From Abelmoschus esculentus (lineage: Eukaryota > Streptophyta > Magnoliopsida > Malvales > Malvaceae): a stretch of DNA of 64,000 nucleotides. The DNA is taken from positions 15,152,501 to 15,216,500 of the forward strand of contig JAUCBN010000025.1 in the NCBI GenBank assembly GCA_035048815.1. The letters run 5' to 3'. The position numbers were made by a program, and so were the translations under genes. The notes beneath the pieces are model-generated. The model had not been told where the DNA came from. It was given only the letters and a program-made list of their open reading frames with translations, and made no database searches. This document shows, in pieces, positions 12,110 through 23,696 of this stretch (position 1 is the stretch's first letter; every line of letters starts with the position of its first letter).

Positions 12110-12429
12110 TTTTCACTGCCTGATTTAGCTTGCTTTTGAGCACTCCTCCCTAGATCAGCCTCCATTAAGGTTTAACGGATCGAATGATAAAATAATTACA
12201 CCTTAAAAATATAAATGATCTTACTAATCGTTTTTTAAATTTAACAACTCTATATTTGAAATAAACAAAACAACTACCACAATAATTAACCTTGAATTAC
12301 TAACATATATCAACTATAGCAAAAAAAACATTCTCTATATCTTTCATTCTTCTTGATCCCAATACTAAACCCCATATATTGATGCATTGAACTGGAGCAG
12401 AGATAATAAATAAGCCACAAAAGATCAGC

Positions 12430-13712
12430 ATGTTTATAAAGAAGTGGCCGGAATTTGATTGGCGTATTCTCTTCTTAGTCATCGCTCCCCTTTCGCTTTT
12501 TGTTTTTGTTTCTTTATTGTCGTCTACACATATCGATTCTGTTGTCCCGCACCGGTCTTTTATCTTCAGCAAAAACTCGTCGGATTCTAAAAGTTTGCGT
12601 CCCCACCCCACTTGGCCGGGTTGATCGGTGGAGGATCGCCGTGTGCTTGGTTGGTTAAGCCAGACGGTTCGAGCTGACGGGACCATCCATCGTGGAGAAG
12701 GTTCTTAAACGGTATCCCAATGCAGATCTTTTTTTGCACTGTCCCTTGGACAAGAACGCCTTCAAGTTATCGCTTCTAAAAGCTACCCCTAGGCTCGCCT
12801 ATGTTCGGATATTTGAGCAAAAACCAGTGCCAGAGACGGAGGAGCAAGTTCGCGTCCTCACGACGGCCAACTCCCCTAATGGCATCCAGGTAAAAAACTG
12901 TGCCCTTCTATTAAACCGCTTGGTTGGTTACATCATATTTTGCTGGAGTTGAGATTTGGTAGCCCACTCCTTTAGAAGGTTTTTACTTTTCTTTCATATA
13001 TATTTTTAAATTATCCTTAAAAATAATCAATCTAAAATTCACGTGTCTCGTATGTAGGGTCTCCTACAGTTTTTTAATTTGGTGGAGGGATGCATCACGA
13101 TGATCGAATTACACCAAAAACAACATAATTTTACTTATGATTGGATTGTTCGTACTAGAGTAGACGGCTACTGGAATGCACCGTTACATCCCAAAAATTT
13201 TATTGCCGATCGATATATCGTCCCTTCTGGATCCATCTACGGTGGTCTTAATGATCGTCTTGGTATCGGCGATTACCATACCTCTAAAGTTGCTCTCTCC
13301 CGACTTTCTCTGATCCTCGAAATTGACAAGGCGAGGTATAGGCAACTTAACTCGGAATCTGCATTCAAAGCGCAGCTCACCTACCTGAATATATCGTATG
13401 TCAAAAATAGATTGTCGTTTTGCATCGTGACAGACCGAATATACGAATTCCCACCTGGACATTTGGGTGTGCCGATTGCGGCAATGTCGAGCTTGGGTCC
13501 TCTGAGTGGCGCCAAATGCAGGCCATGTACTCCTGTTTGTAAAGAGGGGTGTGTGGCGGATGTAATGTCGTCGCTTGATAAGAGATGGAGCTGTACCGAG
13601 TGGAGTAACAAGACTCTTGAGCTATGCAATGCTGAAGGCGGGATGGGAGAAGATTTTCGATAAAATTGTAGGCAAGAAACTCGGTCAGGAGAGAAAGCGA
13701 GTTACTTATTTT
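12430..13712 (+). pseudogene. Broken two-exon gene for a plant membrane-anchored protein of unknown function, 5' part
   Basis: Exon 1 (12430-12889) starts MFIKKWPEFDWRILFLVIAPL, a short cytosolic N-terminus followed by a membrane anchor. A frameshift near 12625 and an in-frame TAA after IAVCLVG then break it before ARRFELTGPSIVEKVL. The intron is 12890-13057 (GT...AG, 168 bp, phase 0). Exon 2 runs GLLQFFNLVEGC, then a conserved block (TYDWIVRTRVDGYWNAPLHP, YGGLNDRLGIGD, LNSESAFKAQL, SGAKCRPCTPVC) to a frameshift near 13645, after which the right frame continues WEKIFDKIVG...RKRVT to about 13712. I know this as an uncharacterised plant family (DUF7796 in recent databases, from memory). Three lesions make it a pseudogene; the C-terminus is displaced to 15138-15281. 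Confidence 0.8.
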
Positions 13713-13722
13713 ATAGTTCGAA

Positions 13723-15137
13723 GGTGTTCTTCGGAGTTCTTCTAGAAACAAAATATGTATTTTTTTCGATGGTTTACTGAGAATCGAAGGTGTTCTTCAT
13801 CTTTTCGTTCTTCTTTACTCACCTTGTTGTCCTACAATTTTTTTCCGTTCGAAACTCTTTCAGGAATTAGACATTTTCAGAATCATCCAAATCAACACTA
13901 GTGAACAACATTCTATACCAACACCAACCGAGAAACACAACTCAACAGTTGAAAAACTTAGAAACGAAAATCCCATTCTAGAATCACAGACTTGCTCTGG
14001 AGACGTGAAAGCTCAGGTGTGTATTGCTTCAGTAACGATACTACCAGATACAGTAAGAGTGTCACATAAAAGTTTTATCTTTGTTAAATAGTCACTGACC
14101 GATAACCCACCTTTCTTTTGTGAATGAAGAGAATGTAGCAAGGTTGATACTTTTGCACTTGAACGAGCTCCAAATAAGCGAGAAATCGCACTCCATATGG
14201 CATAAGTTGTGTCTAAACCAATTAAGTGGGCAAGAATATCAGTGTGAACAGTTGATAGTAACCAGGAGGCTAAAAGTTTATCTTGTTGTTGTATGTCAAA
14301 TAAGTTGGATTCTCAACAGCTTGACCTAACACTCTTTGGAGAAACCGAATGGGAATGGTTGTGCCATCAGTAATATATTGCATCAATCCATAACTCTCAA
14401 TTATTAAGGAAATTTGATGTTTCTAAAGAATATAAGTAGTTGGTGAAAGTTTAACTGTATCATATTTAGAGAAGTATTGAACAGAGGAAAAATCAAATGA
14501 AGATGGTGTAGTTTGCCCAGAAGACAAAACCTGAGTAGACGGAGGAGAAGCAGAATCATGGGGACTCGAGTTAGTGTTGCCATTTTGACCGTCACAACAG
14601 ACCAGTCAGAACTTTTTCCCAGTCGGTGAACTTCTCATCCATCAATATAGGGATTCGTGTAATCTTGTTTTGATCTTGAAGCTACAATAGATCCGGAAAG
14701 ACAAGAATCCTCCAATACTGATGAAACAGAAATGGGAGAAAGCACAATAATACCGTCAATCGTGATGTAATATACAACAGGGATCAAATCCGAAAAAAAA
14801 AACAGCGGAAGATAGGCAACATCAGAATCTTTGACGAATGAACAACAAATGAAACAAAATTGATAGAAGATGATGGCGACATAGCGGAAGAAGGAATATA
14901 AGATTGTCAGCGAAGTCGAAAGCGCATCAAGATCGTTGGCTCTGATACCACGTGAGAATGGTGTCATATTGATATGAAGGAGAAGATAACAAATAATAAA
15001 AAATAGATCTGATTTTTATTGAAAACAATGAACCATAGATGATGAAATTCAATACAAAGACTTGGGTATTTATAACCCAAAATAAAACCAACTCTATAAC
15101 AAACTAACCAATTAACTAAATAGTTATTAGTCTAACA
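13723..15137 (-). mobile_element. Truncated copia element inserted in the pseudogene (5' LTR, PBS, part of gag)
   Basis: The minus strand reads: LTR 15137-14951 (starts TGTTAGACTAATA, ends CTCACG with the final CA changed to CG), primer site TGGTATCAG (14950-14942), an untranslated leader, and decayed gag from about 14560 (YIL*KHQISLIIESYGLMQYITDG, DTTYAIWSAISRLFGARSSAKVSTLLHSLHSQKKGG). A TAG at 14423-14425 replaces the usual Trp. Pol and the 3' LTR are missing. Copia similarity fades at about 14035; the segment 13723-14035 is of unclear origin and contains two loosely repeated 'tcgaaggtgttctt' words. The left boundary is therefore approximate. Confidence 0.8.
14951..15137 (-). repeat. 5' LTR (187 bp) of truncated copia element
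   Basis: It is bounded inside by the primer site and outside by pseudogene sequence starting GTCAA. It resembles the LTR at 61700-61940, which starts with the same TGTTAGACTAATA and also ends just before TGGTATCA. Confidence 0.8.
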
Positions 15138-15281
15138 GTCAAGAGAGAAAGCGAGTTACTGATTTGAAGTTCGAAGAATGTGTTAGTGATTTTAAAAAAA
15201 ATGATGAAAAGGGCTGACAAGTGGGAGGCACCCACGGCGGAGGAGATTTGTGGGATGGGGCTGAAAGTGACGCGAAAATGA
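15138..15281 (+). pseudogene. Displaced C-terminal piece of the 12430-13712 pseudogene
   Basis: It reads ERKRVTDLKFEECVSDF, then after one extra A in a run of eight A continues MMKRADKWEAPTAEEICGMGLKVTRK to a TGA at 15279-15281. Its first 39 bp repeat the end of the 5' part (13684-13723) with several mismatches, so the two pieces overlap instead of abutting. Confidence 0.72.
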
Positions 15282-16421
15282 ATCAAAGAATTAAACCTTA
15301 TTTAGTTTAGCCATAGTACCTAATTTTTGAATTGTAAATTAATTTTTAAATGCTTTTAATAAAACTCTTTATTTTCTACTTACAATTATAAAACACAAAT
15401 TTAAAGATGATTTTTTAATAAATTTATTCTAAAAATAAACGAGATGGAGTGGATATATTTTTTATTTAAAATACGAGTATTAAATAATTTTAACATCATA
15501 GTATTTTTTGTCTTGTCTTAAAATTACAAATTTTATTCTAACATATTTACTTTTTTATTAAAAATAATATACTTTATGTGCAAAATAATTAATACATATC
15601 AAACGAATTACAATTTTATTCTAACGTTCATTCATAAAAGATACTACTTGTTAAAAGGTTTTTGCTGTATGTAATTTTAAGAGATGTTAACAAAAATTAG
15701 ATAAATCTTTGGTTATTAATACTTATTTTACTTTTCAATATATACTTATATTTAATAATATAATGATAATATTTTATCTAATTTTTACTAACTGCACATA
15801 ACAAAAATTACTAATACATAAAAATTTTATGTTAAAAGATTTATCATCAAAATTAGTTATACGACGTGGATCAATTCGTATTAATAAAACGAAATCATCA
15901 TAAAAACCGAAAGAGCAATAGAAATATAAGTGAAGTTTGAAAACAAATATGCCCACAATAAAGGGTCCCTCAACTTACTACTTCCTGTAAAACCATTTCA
16001 ACACCGTGTAGAAAAGTGTGTTTCTATGTTTCCTTAAGTCAAATTGATTGTTGTTTGAAATCCTCTCATCGTTTGGAAATCCAACATTTCAACTAACCAC
16101 GATATATTCAAGGTTCTTAACTGCTCCATTAATCAATGTCATCTTTGATATTTGAATTTAAATTTTCTTATTAAAAATACAATTAATTTAACATTGCACT
16201 CAAATACTTACTGATTTTTTTTTAAAAATCCACCCCTTAGAAACCATGACACCAAATTTCCTTAAATGGGTTTAAGGCCTAAACAATTTCTAATCTGAAA
16301 CTAATAAAAGTGAAAATAATTGAAGTGCTTTAATTCTTTTTAAATCCCACACAGTATAAAAACCAAAAAACGAATTAAAAAGGAAAAGAACCACTAAATA
16401 ATGCACCTAACATAGTAGTAT
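15282..16421. other. AT-rich intergenic sequence, nothing recognised
   Basis: No coding signal, repeat boundaries or RNA genes were identified. The composition is strongly A/T biased throughout. Confidence 0.6.
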
Positions 16422-16432
16422 GCATCAAGTGA

Positions 16433-16685
16433 AGAGATTATATCATAGGTCCGGCCTACCACGTCAGTCGTGGTTCCTAACCAATGAAAATTACCCATTT
16501 CGTCACTAATCAGCCATGCAATTAATGTAATTTCCAAAAATCATATTTTTAAAATGACATGAAAATTCTGAGTGAAGATTCATTAGTTGAAAAAAAATGG
16601 GGTGAAGATTAATGATGAAGTGGGTGGTTATTATTGGATAGGGTTACGACTGACGTGGTAGGCCGGGCCTATGATATAATTTCTC
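16433..16685. mobile_element. Mutator-type MITE (253 bp) with 11-bp target duplication
   Basis: The terminal inverted repeats are about 38 bp: left AGAGATTATATCATAGGTCC..., right end reverse complement GAGAAATTATATCATAGGCC..., both continuing CGGCCTACCACGTCAGTCGT. The element is flanked by the perfect direct repeat GCATCAAGTGA (16422-16432 and 16686-16696). Target duplications of 9-11 bp with long terminal repeats are typical of Mutator-like elements. It encodes nothing. Confidence 0.85.
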
Positions 16686-16696
16686 GCATCAAGTGA

Positions 16697-18485
16697 TCAA
16701 GTGGGACAGTCAACTCAGCTCCCATGCACATTGAAATCGGTGTAAATTCAAAATAGTTCCCTATGATGTGAGGGCCGAGGCTAACCTCACTACCCCTTAT
16801 TTCCCTTTATCCAAGCTTGAGGAACATTACATTTGGTATATTTCCGCTTTGAGTTTGCATTCAACAGAATACTCAGTCAATTTCATTTCTCTATCATTAC
16901 AATATCTAATTATTGTAAATAATTTTCAAAATAAGACAAATTCTGATACCATTATTTTAAAAAGAGAGGGATAAGGAGGAATTGGTGGCACTGGGCAATA
17001 AGCTAGTGACCCCTTCACAGCAATACAAGAAAGAAACTAACATGTATGGTGATTCAAGTTAGGGTGTGGCTGTTTAGACTATTTTAAAGCATGAGAAGGC
17101 TAAAACATGATAGTTAAGAGAAAATTATAGTATATGGTGGACAAAAGCAGTTTTAGTTCCCCTGACTAGTGCACTTAGGTTCTGAAAATGAATGGCACCT
17201 GCAATTGTTGCCTACTAATAGTTCAGATAAGTCATAAGTGTTAGGGTTGGGTGATGGTGGAAGGGGCCTTATCCTGCCCTAATGTAGAGGTTAGCTCCAC
17301 ATCTACAGTCATGTGATGGCTTGCAATGACACGTTAAAAGAAGTTACACACACACACATATATATATAAGGGCACTAACAGAAAAGATAGGGTTTCATAG
17401 GATTTAGGATATATGCAAAAGCTTGGACAGAAAATCAGGGCCATACCCTCCACCCATTTCCTCACTGGAGTTAGCAGCCGATGCAAATCCCGGTGATGGG
17501 CATGGTCTATATTGACACAAAACCAAAAGTATATATTAAATAAAGTAAAAGCGATAATAATCTTAAAATATTTTTTTCAAGAAATACAAGATTAAATTCT
17601 ACTAAAACATTAAAGTAAAAAGGGTGAACTATTCCAACCAAAGTACTATTACAATAGTAATAGGAAAGAGAGGGGAAAACAAGAAAGAGTGGTGCAAAAA
17701 TGAAAAATTTGAAAGCAGCAGAGACCAATGGTGCAAGAATGGGAAAATATCATAGAGACGTTATTGTCACGCCCTGGAGTTGCGGTCCGTAACATTATGC
17801 TTAGGAGTTGGGCCTATTCCCTCCACGCTTCCCATTTGTATAAAAGCCAGTTGACCGCTTGGGTGGTTCCGGTCAGAGATTTAAAAATCCTTCTTGGTTG
17901 AATTTTTGATAATATTATATTTATTGCAGTTGGGATATAACGGTAGTTATTACGATTATTAGAAAAGCTATGGCCGTGTTTTTTTTAAATTCGCACAATT
18001 TATTATAAATTGATATAAATATAATAAATTTATTTGTGAATTTTTTTTTGAATTTTTATCCTTTGAATATAAAATTTGAATGATGTTTTTTTTTTCTGAG
18101 AATTTTTAAAATGACAATATAATAACGGACTGTTATAGTCGTTATTAACTATTAACCGTTAAATTGTAATTTTATTGGTGTGATTTTGAATTTTATTATA
18201 ATAATAATTTCGAACGAGAACGTTATCGTGAATGCTTATTCCCGATCGTTTACTCTATTTTGTTTTTCGAATTTCATCATTCTTCCTTGTTGCGTCTTAA
18301 ATGCGCCACAAAATTGGAGAACAATCGGTAACCTCAGCCTCAGTTTCCATTAATCTCCGGTGTTAATTTCTGCTTCCCTGGAGCCGTGGCCCGTTACGGC
18401 GTTACCTATAGAAAGACTTAATTAGAAACAACAGGGACCTGAAAAAACCCTTCATCGTTCTGTTTGGTTCAAGTGATCGGTTTTC
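16697..18485. other. Intergenic region upstream of the DUF630/DUF632 gene
   Basis: It contains a compound microsatellite (AC)n(AT)n at about 17345-17368 and AT-rich spacer. The last ~250 bp is a plausible 5' UTR. A 21-codon upstream ORF begins at the ATG at 18301 and ends before the main start, which could dampen translation if it is transcribed. I saw no clear TATA box. Confidence 0.5.
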
Positions 18486-21329
18486 ATGGGCTGTGTAACC
18501 TCGAAATTTGACCAGCTACGGGTGGTTTGTTTGTGCCGCGACCGCTGTGACTTCCTCAGGGACGCTCTACAGCAAAGCTACGCCCTTGCCGATTCACACG
18601 TGGCATACATGCAGTCGCTCAAGACTCTAGGCCCAGCTCTCCGCCATTTCTTCGATCAATGTCTCAAATCTACGTCCGGCGATGACCTCGTCGAGTCCAC
18701 CGAGAAGCCGCCGAATCTACGTTCACCGCTATACTCGCTTGATCATCCTTTTTCGAGTTCAAACTCAGATTCGCACATTCAATTCGATACTGATTCGGAA
18801 GAGGAAGAGTCGGACGAAGATTTTAGTAAATATATTAACGAGATCCATCTAAATTATTTAAATCAGGGATCCTTAAAATCATATCCTTTGTCTAATAATG
18901 ATGCTAGTACGAACCAAAGCAGAGATATCAGTGGCTCTGGCTGGAAAACGCCTCCACCTCCAGCTCCGAGGAGCGCGACATGGGATTACTTGAACTTTTT
19001 TGATGGAATTTACGAGAGGTACGAGTCGCCTTATTTTTCGAGCAAACCAGTGAAGGGAGAAGGATCTAATGATCATCTTGAAGCACATGTACTGAAGCAA
19101 ATTCATGGAGATGAGAAATCAACTACAGATTATACTGAAGAAAAAAGAGAAAATCCGAGCGGAGAAGCTGTTCCAGTAAAGAACGCCGGTTCAGAGGTTG
19201 ACACGATTCAAAAGAAGGCTGGTATAGATGAACCCAAAAATCACAGTAAACAAAGTGTCTCCGATGTAATCAAGGAATTACATGTCCTGTTTGAGAAAGC
19301 TTCAGAGTCTGGAAATGAAGTTTTGGATATACTAGACACTGGAAAATTCCGCTATCTTCACAAAAAGTCTGTTTACCAAGGTATAGTTTTTAACAATCTC
19401 TTAATTGATTGCGGGTTTGGAATTCCAATTCCATAGTTTTTATGGTTTCTTCAGTTCAATTGTTCATTTAGGCTCAGCAATGATATTTCATATGGTTATT
19501 TCAAATTTATCGGAAACAGAGTCCTTACTGTCAAAAGAGAAGACTGGTTCTATGGATAATGATGAGATTTTGGGTACACAGAATCTTTCTTCTACTCTGA
19601 GGAAACTGTGTATGTGGGAGAAGAAGCTCTATGATGAAGTCAAGGTATGGTTCAAAAATCAAGATGCTTTTAGATTTTACTTTCTTCTCACCTTTTCCTT
19701 TTAGTTCATGTTTGTGTTTTGAAACGATGAATGACTTGGTAAGTACTTAATCAGAGTTTATAAACTTGATTTAGGCTTTAAAAAATTAACTTTGCAGGCA
19801 GAATCGATTTATATCGATGAAATTGATCTGTTTTCAACCAAATCGGTTGTTATATATTCGGACAAAAACATACCTACTGGAAAAAGCCTTGGCCAATCGA
19901 ACAAAAAAAAATGCTTTAGCCATAGGCTTGAAAATTTAAAACTGAAGGGTACAAACATAGCCAAATGAAAAGCTGAGGAAGGTGACTCTTACTTGTATAT
20001 TTTGAAGGTTGAGGAAAAGCTGCGTATAGTTCATTCAAAGAAGCATAGCCAAATGAAATGCATGGATCAGAAGGGTGCCGATGCTCACCGAGTTGACTCC
20101 ACACGAACTTCGGTTAGGGCCTTGTCTACAAAAATGAGAGTTGCAGTTCAAGTTATTGACAACATATCAATTACCATAAATAAGCAGATGGAAAAAGAGT
20201 TGTGGACACAGATCAATGAACTGATTCACAGGTAAAGTGTAACTGTAGTAAAATTACTAAATTACTCTGTTTCACATTTTGCAACCCTCTGGGGTATAAC
20301 AAGTAAGACTTGAAGAGTTTGAAGAGAAAATGGCCTGATAATAGATGCTTTTGAGTTTGAAGAGAAGCCTTAGATTCTTGGTGCTTCACATGTTCGTTAG
20401 TTAATGTTGAAAGCCCGAATTAATGAATTCAATGTCATTAGGAGAAAAATGAAGAGAACTCGTGTGATTAGATTATTGTCGGAACTCGGTCTTTTTTTTC
20501 TTCTTCCTTTCATTTTTGAACTGGTAATAAATTGCTTGTTTTTCTAAAGTTGGGAAGGTGCTGACTGCAATTATCTTGTTTTAGATTGTTTAGAATGTGG
20601 AAGGTAATGCTAGAATGCCATACCTGTCAGTACCTAAAGGTTATGGAAGCAAAATGTTTGGATGCCATTACTCTGAAAGAACACCTCAACGACACTCATC
20701 TCGAAGTAACAATGAAACTAAAGCTTGAGCTTCAAAACTGGATTCTTAGCTTCTCTAGTTGGATTGAAGCTCAGAGGGGCTTTGTCAAAGCTTTGAATGG
20801 TTGGCTACATAGATGTCTCTTATATGAACCGGATGAAATAGCAGCGGAGAGTGTTTCATCTTTCTCTTCTAGTGGATGTAGAGTACCCCCGGTGTTTCTA
20901 ATCCTCAGCCAATGGTCGGAAGTTATGGATAGAGTATTGGAGAAAGAGGCAGCTGAAGCTATGCATGAATTTTGTAACGCCATAAACCAAATGCTGGAAC
21001 ACCATAATTCGACTCTGCGGCAAAGGATTATTGCCGATAAGGATACGGAAAGAAGACTAAAAGATTTGGAAAAAGAGGAGCACAAGATGCAAGCTCGAGT
21101 GAAAAAGATGACACTGTGGGCAAGCAAAGAAAGTGCAGTTGTTCCAACAAGAGATACCAGTACCACAGATGGCAGTAATACTAGGGATGCTTCTGCTAGT
21201 TTACAATATGGTCTAAAGCAGATTTTCATGGCAATGGAAACGCTTGCTTCCCAGTCCAGGCAAGCTTATGATGAGCTTCTCCAATGCATTGAAAAGTGCA
21301 AGGCCATGGCCACTGAAGATAACGCCTAA
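18486..21329 (+). CDS. DUF630/DUF632 protein, nitrate regulatory gene 2 (NRG2)-like
   Basis: Four exons: 18486-19380, 19472-19644, 20008-20231, 20585-21329, all with GT...AG introns and consistent phases, giving 678 aa. The N-terminus MGCVTSKFDQLRVV is the DUF630 start, with Gly2 a likely N-myristoylation site, so plasma-membrane association is expected. An acidic low-complexity stretch (about residues 95-120) and a PPPPAPRSATWDYLNFFDGIYERYE motif follow. The DUF632 domain runs from about residue 255 (SVSDVIKELHVLFEKASESG) through EEKLRIVHSKKHSQM, VDSTRTSVRALSTKMRVAVQ and LQNWILSFSSWIEAQRGFVKALNGWLHRCLLYEP, ending in a coiled-coil region (about 570-620). Family members include Arabidopsis NRG2 (nitrate signalling) and maize REL2; which one this matches functionally is not decided by sequence. 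No disabling lesions. Confidence 0.93.
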
Positions 21330-21778
21330 TGTCTTAAATTGCTTAGCTACGCAGCTTTAGTTACTATCAGTTGAAAGATGTATTCATTTTTGGTTTTTGA
21401 TGGGAGAGGTATTTATCCATACGTGATACGACCCCTTCTGATGACGTCTGACATATTTATTAATAAATAGTTTGATTGAAAGCATGCTTTAAGCAGCTGG
21501 TTGTTAGTTGATTGATTGCCTTTCTCTTTTTGAAAATCAACGAGACAAATTGTATGGTCATGAAATTGCTCAGTTGCATTCCCCCTCAATTTGTCTTTCT
21601 TTTTGATGAAGTTAAAGGTATTAATTTTGGGGTTCAGCGTGCAAGATTTGGTAAATTCTGTTTCTCAGATTTTAGTAGATTTTAATAGCCTTAAGCCGAA
21701 TATAAGAAATATTAAAAAAATTAAATTGAATATATGTCTACTAATATTTTAGAAACAAATAGACAATAAGAAACTAAC

Positions 21779-21948
21779 CTTCCACCCAGTGCAACAGCCA
21801 TCTGATTCCCTAGGTAGCATCGGGTGTAGAGATCAGATTCAAGCCTCTCCTCACTCGGAGCAAAAAATGGTAAGGTCACCTCTTGACCACCTGGAATGAT
21901 GGAAATCTTGGCCACAAGATCATATTTAAGCATCAGTGCACCAACTAA
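21779..21948 (-). pseudogene. FtsH protease exon fragment (peptidase M41 region)
   Basis: The minus strand reads LVGALMLKYDLVAKISIIPGG, then FFAPSEERLES and LGNQMAVALGGR, a recognisable stretch of the M41 protease domain of chloroplast/mitochondrial FtsH. The usual RGQAGGLTFF is altered to GGQEVTLPFF. The fragment ends at 21779 in a retained splice donor (AG|GTTAGT), so it came from genomic DNA and not from a cDNA. The AAA domain and the HEXXH motif are absent. It lies head-to-head with the LDL1 fragment, separated by about 40 bp. Confidence 0.78.
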
Positions 21949-21985
21949 ACCATACAAGAAAAGGAAAAAGAGAAGAGAAAGGAAG

Positions 21986-23576
21986 ATGAAAGGTGATGGG
22001 GTGGTGGCTGCAGCAGATCTTGGTGGTAGTGTTCTCACCGGAATAAATGGAAATCCATTCGGGGTACTTGCTAGGCAAATGGGGCTGCCTCTTCATAAGG
22101 TTCGTGATATTTGCCTTTTGTATTTGCCTGATGGAAAGGCAGTAGATGCTGATGTTGATTCTAGGATAGAAGTTGCTTTTAATAAGTTGTTGTATAGGGT
22201 TCGTAAGCTTAGGCATTCCATGATTGAGGAAGTTAAATCAGTTGATGTTCCATTAGGGACAGCACTAGAAGCCTTTAGGAATGTTTACAAGGTTGCTGAG
22301 AATTCACAGGAGAGTATGTTGTTGAATTGGCATCTTGCTAATCTTGAATATGCTAATGCTTCCTTGATGTCAAATTTGTCTATGGCATACTGGGATCAAG
22401 ATGATCCGTATGAGATGGGCGGTGATCATTGTTTTATACCTGGTGGCAATGAGAGGTTTGTTCGAACACTTGCATAGGACCTTCCCATTTTCTATGGGAG
22501 GACCGAGGACGGTGCAGAGTGTCCGGTATGGTATTGATGGTGTTAGGGTTTATGCCGGTGGGCAGGAGTTTTTTGGGGACATGGCTTTTTGCACTGTTCC
22601 ATTATGAGTTCTGAAGAAGGGTTCGATAGAATTTGTTCCTGAGCTTCCGCAAAGAAAGAAGAATGCCATTCAGAGGCTAGGATTTGGGTTGCTGAATAAG
22701 GCTGCTATGTTGTTTCCATACAATTTTTGGGGTGGAGACATTGATACTTTTGGCCACCTGACAGAAGATCCGAGTATGAGAGGCGAGTTCTTTTTGTTTT
22801 ATAGCTATTCTGCCATGTCAGCCACTCCTTGTTGCTCGAGTTGCAGCGATCAGATTTGAACTGATGTCTCCTGTTGAGTCTGTGAAGAGGGTTTTAAACA
22901 TATTGCGTGACATTTTTCATCCGAAAGGGATTGTTGCTCCTGATCCTGTCCAGGCTGTTTGTACTCGATGGGGGAAGGATCGCTTCTCGTATGGATCCTA
23001 CTCTCATGTTTCTATTGGTTCATCAGGGGATGATTATGATATTCTTGCTGAGCCTGAGAGTGTTGGAGATGACCGAGTCTTCTTTGCAGGTGAGGCAACT
23101 AATAAGCAGTATCCTGCCACAATGCATGGAGCATTTTTAAGTGGCATGAGAGAGGCTGCTAACATGCTTAGAGTGGAGAGGAGGAGGTCGTTGAAACTGT
23201 CTAACAAAGTTGGTAATGATTTTGAGAAATGTGATAGTTTGAATCAATTGTTCGAGAACCCTGACTCGACATTCGGGAGTTTCTCAGCTTTGTACGATCC
23301 CCATTCAGATGAAATTCGATCTCATGCATTAATAAGGGTCAAATTCCGGGGGGGGATAAATTAGTCTTCCGTCACTTGTGTCTTTATGGATTGATACCGA
23401 AGAAGCAAATCATTGAGTTAAGCGAAGTGAATGGAGATGGGAACAGGATGAATTTGTTACATCGCAACTTTGGGGTGAAGTTGGTTGGTAGGAAAGGGTT
23501 ATCAAATATTGGGGAGTCTCTTATCTCGCGCATCAAATATTGGTTAAAACCTAAATCTCTAAACATATTATTCTAA
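21986..23576 (+). pseudogene. LDL1: Decayed copy of LSD1-like histone demethylase LDL1 (C-terminal two thirds)
   Basis: It reads MKGDGVVAAADLGGSVLTGI, ADVDSRIEVAFNKLL, NLSMAYWDQDDPYEMGGDHCFIPGGN, CTVPL, ELPQRKKNAIQRLGFGLLNKAAMLFP, TFGHLTEDPSMRGEFFLFYSY, VQAVCTRWGKD, FFAGEATNKQYPATMHGAF and the LDL1-type tail FGVKLVGRKGL, i.e. most of the FAD-dependent amine-oxidase domain. The SWIRM domain and the N-terminal FAD-binding part are missing. Lesions: TAG at about 22476, a frameshift just after it, TGA at about 22605, a frameshift near 22830, and a frameshift in a G-run near 23350. LDL1 and relatives remove H3K4 methylation; this copy cannot. Confidence 0.85.
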
Positions 23577-23696
23577 AACTTAAAGTCTAAATTCTAGCTA
23601 TGAACTATAAATCTAAAATTTAAAATTAAAAAATTAAGGGTTTATGAAAGAAAAAAACACTGTCCGTATAAGATAATAATCCATACGTTAAATAAA

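Noticed and set aside
20771..21229. 152-codon minus-strand ORF over the DUF632 exon
   Set aside because: It is antisense to a well-supported coding exon and has no domain.
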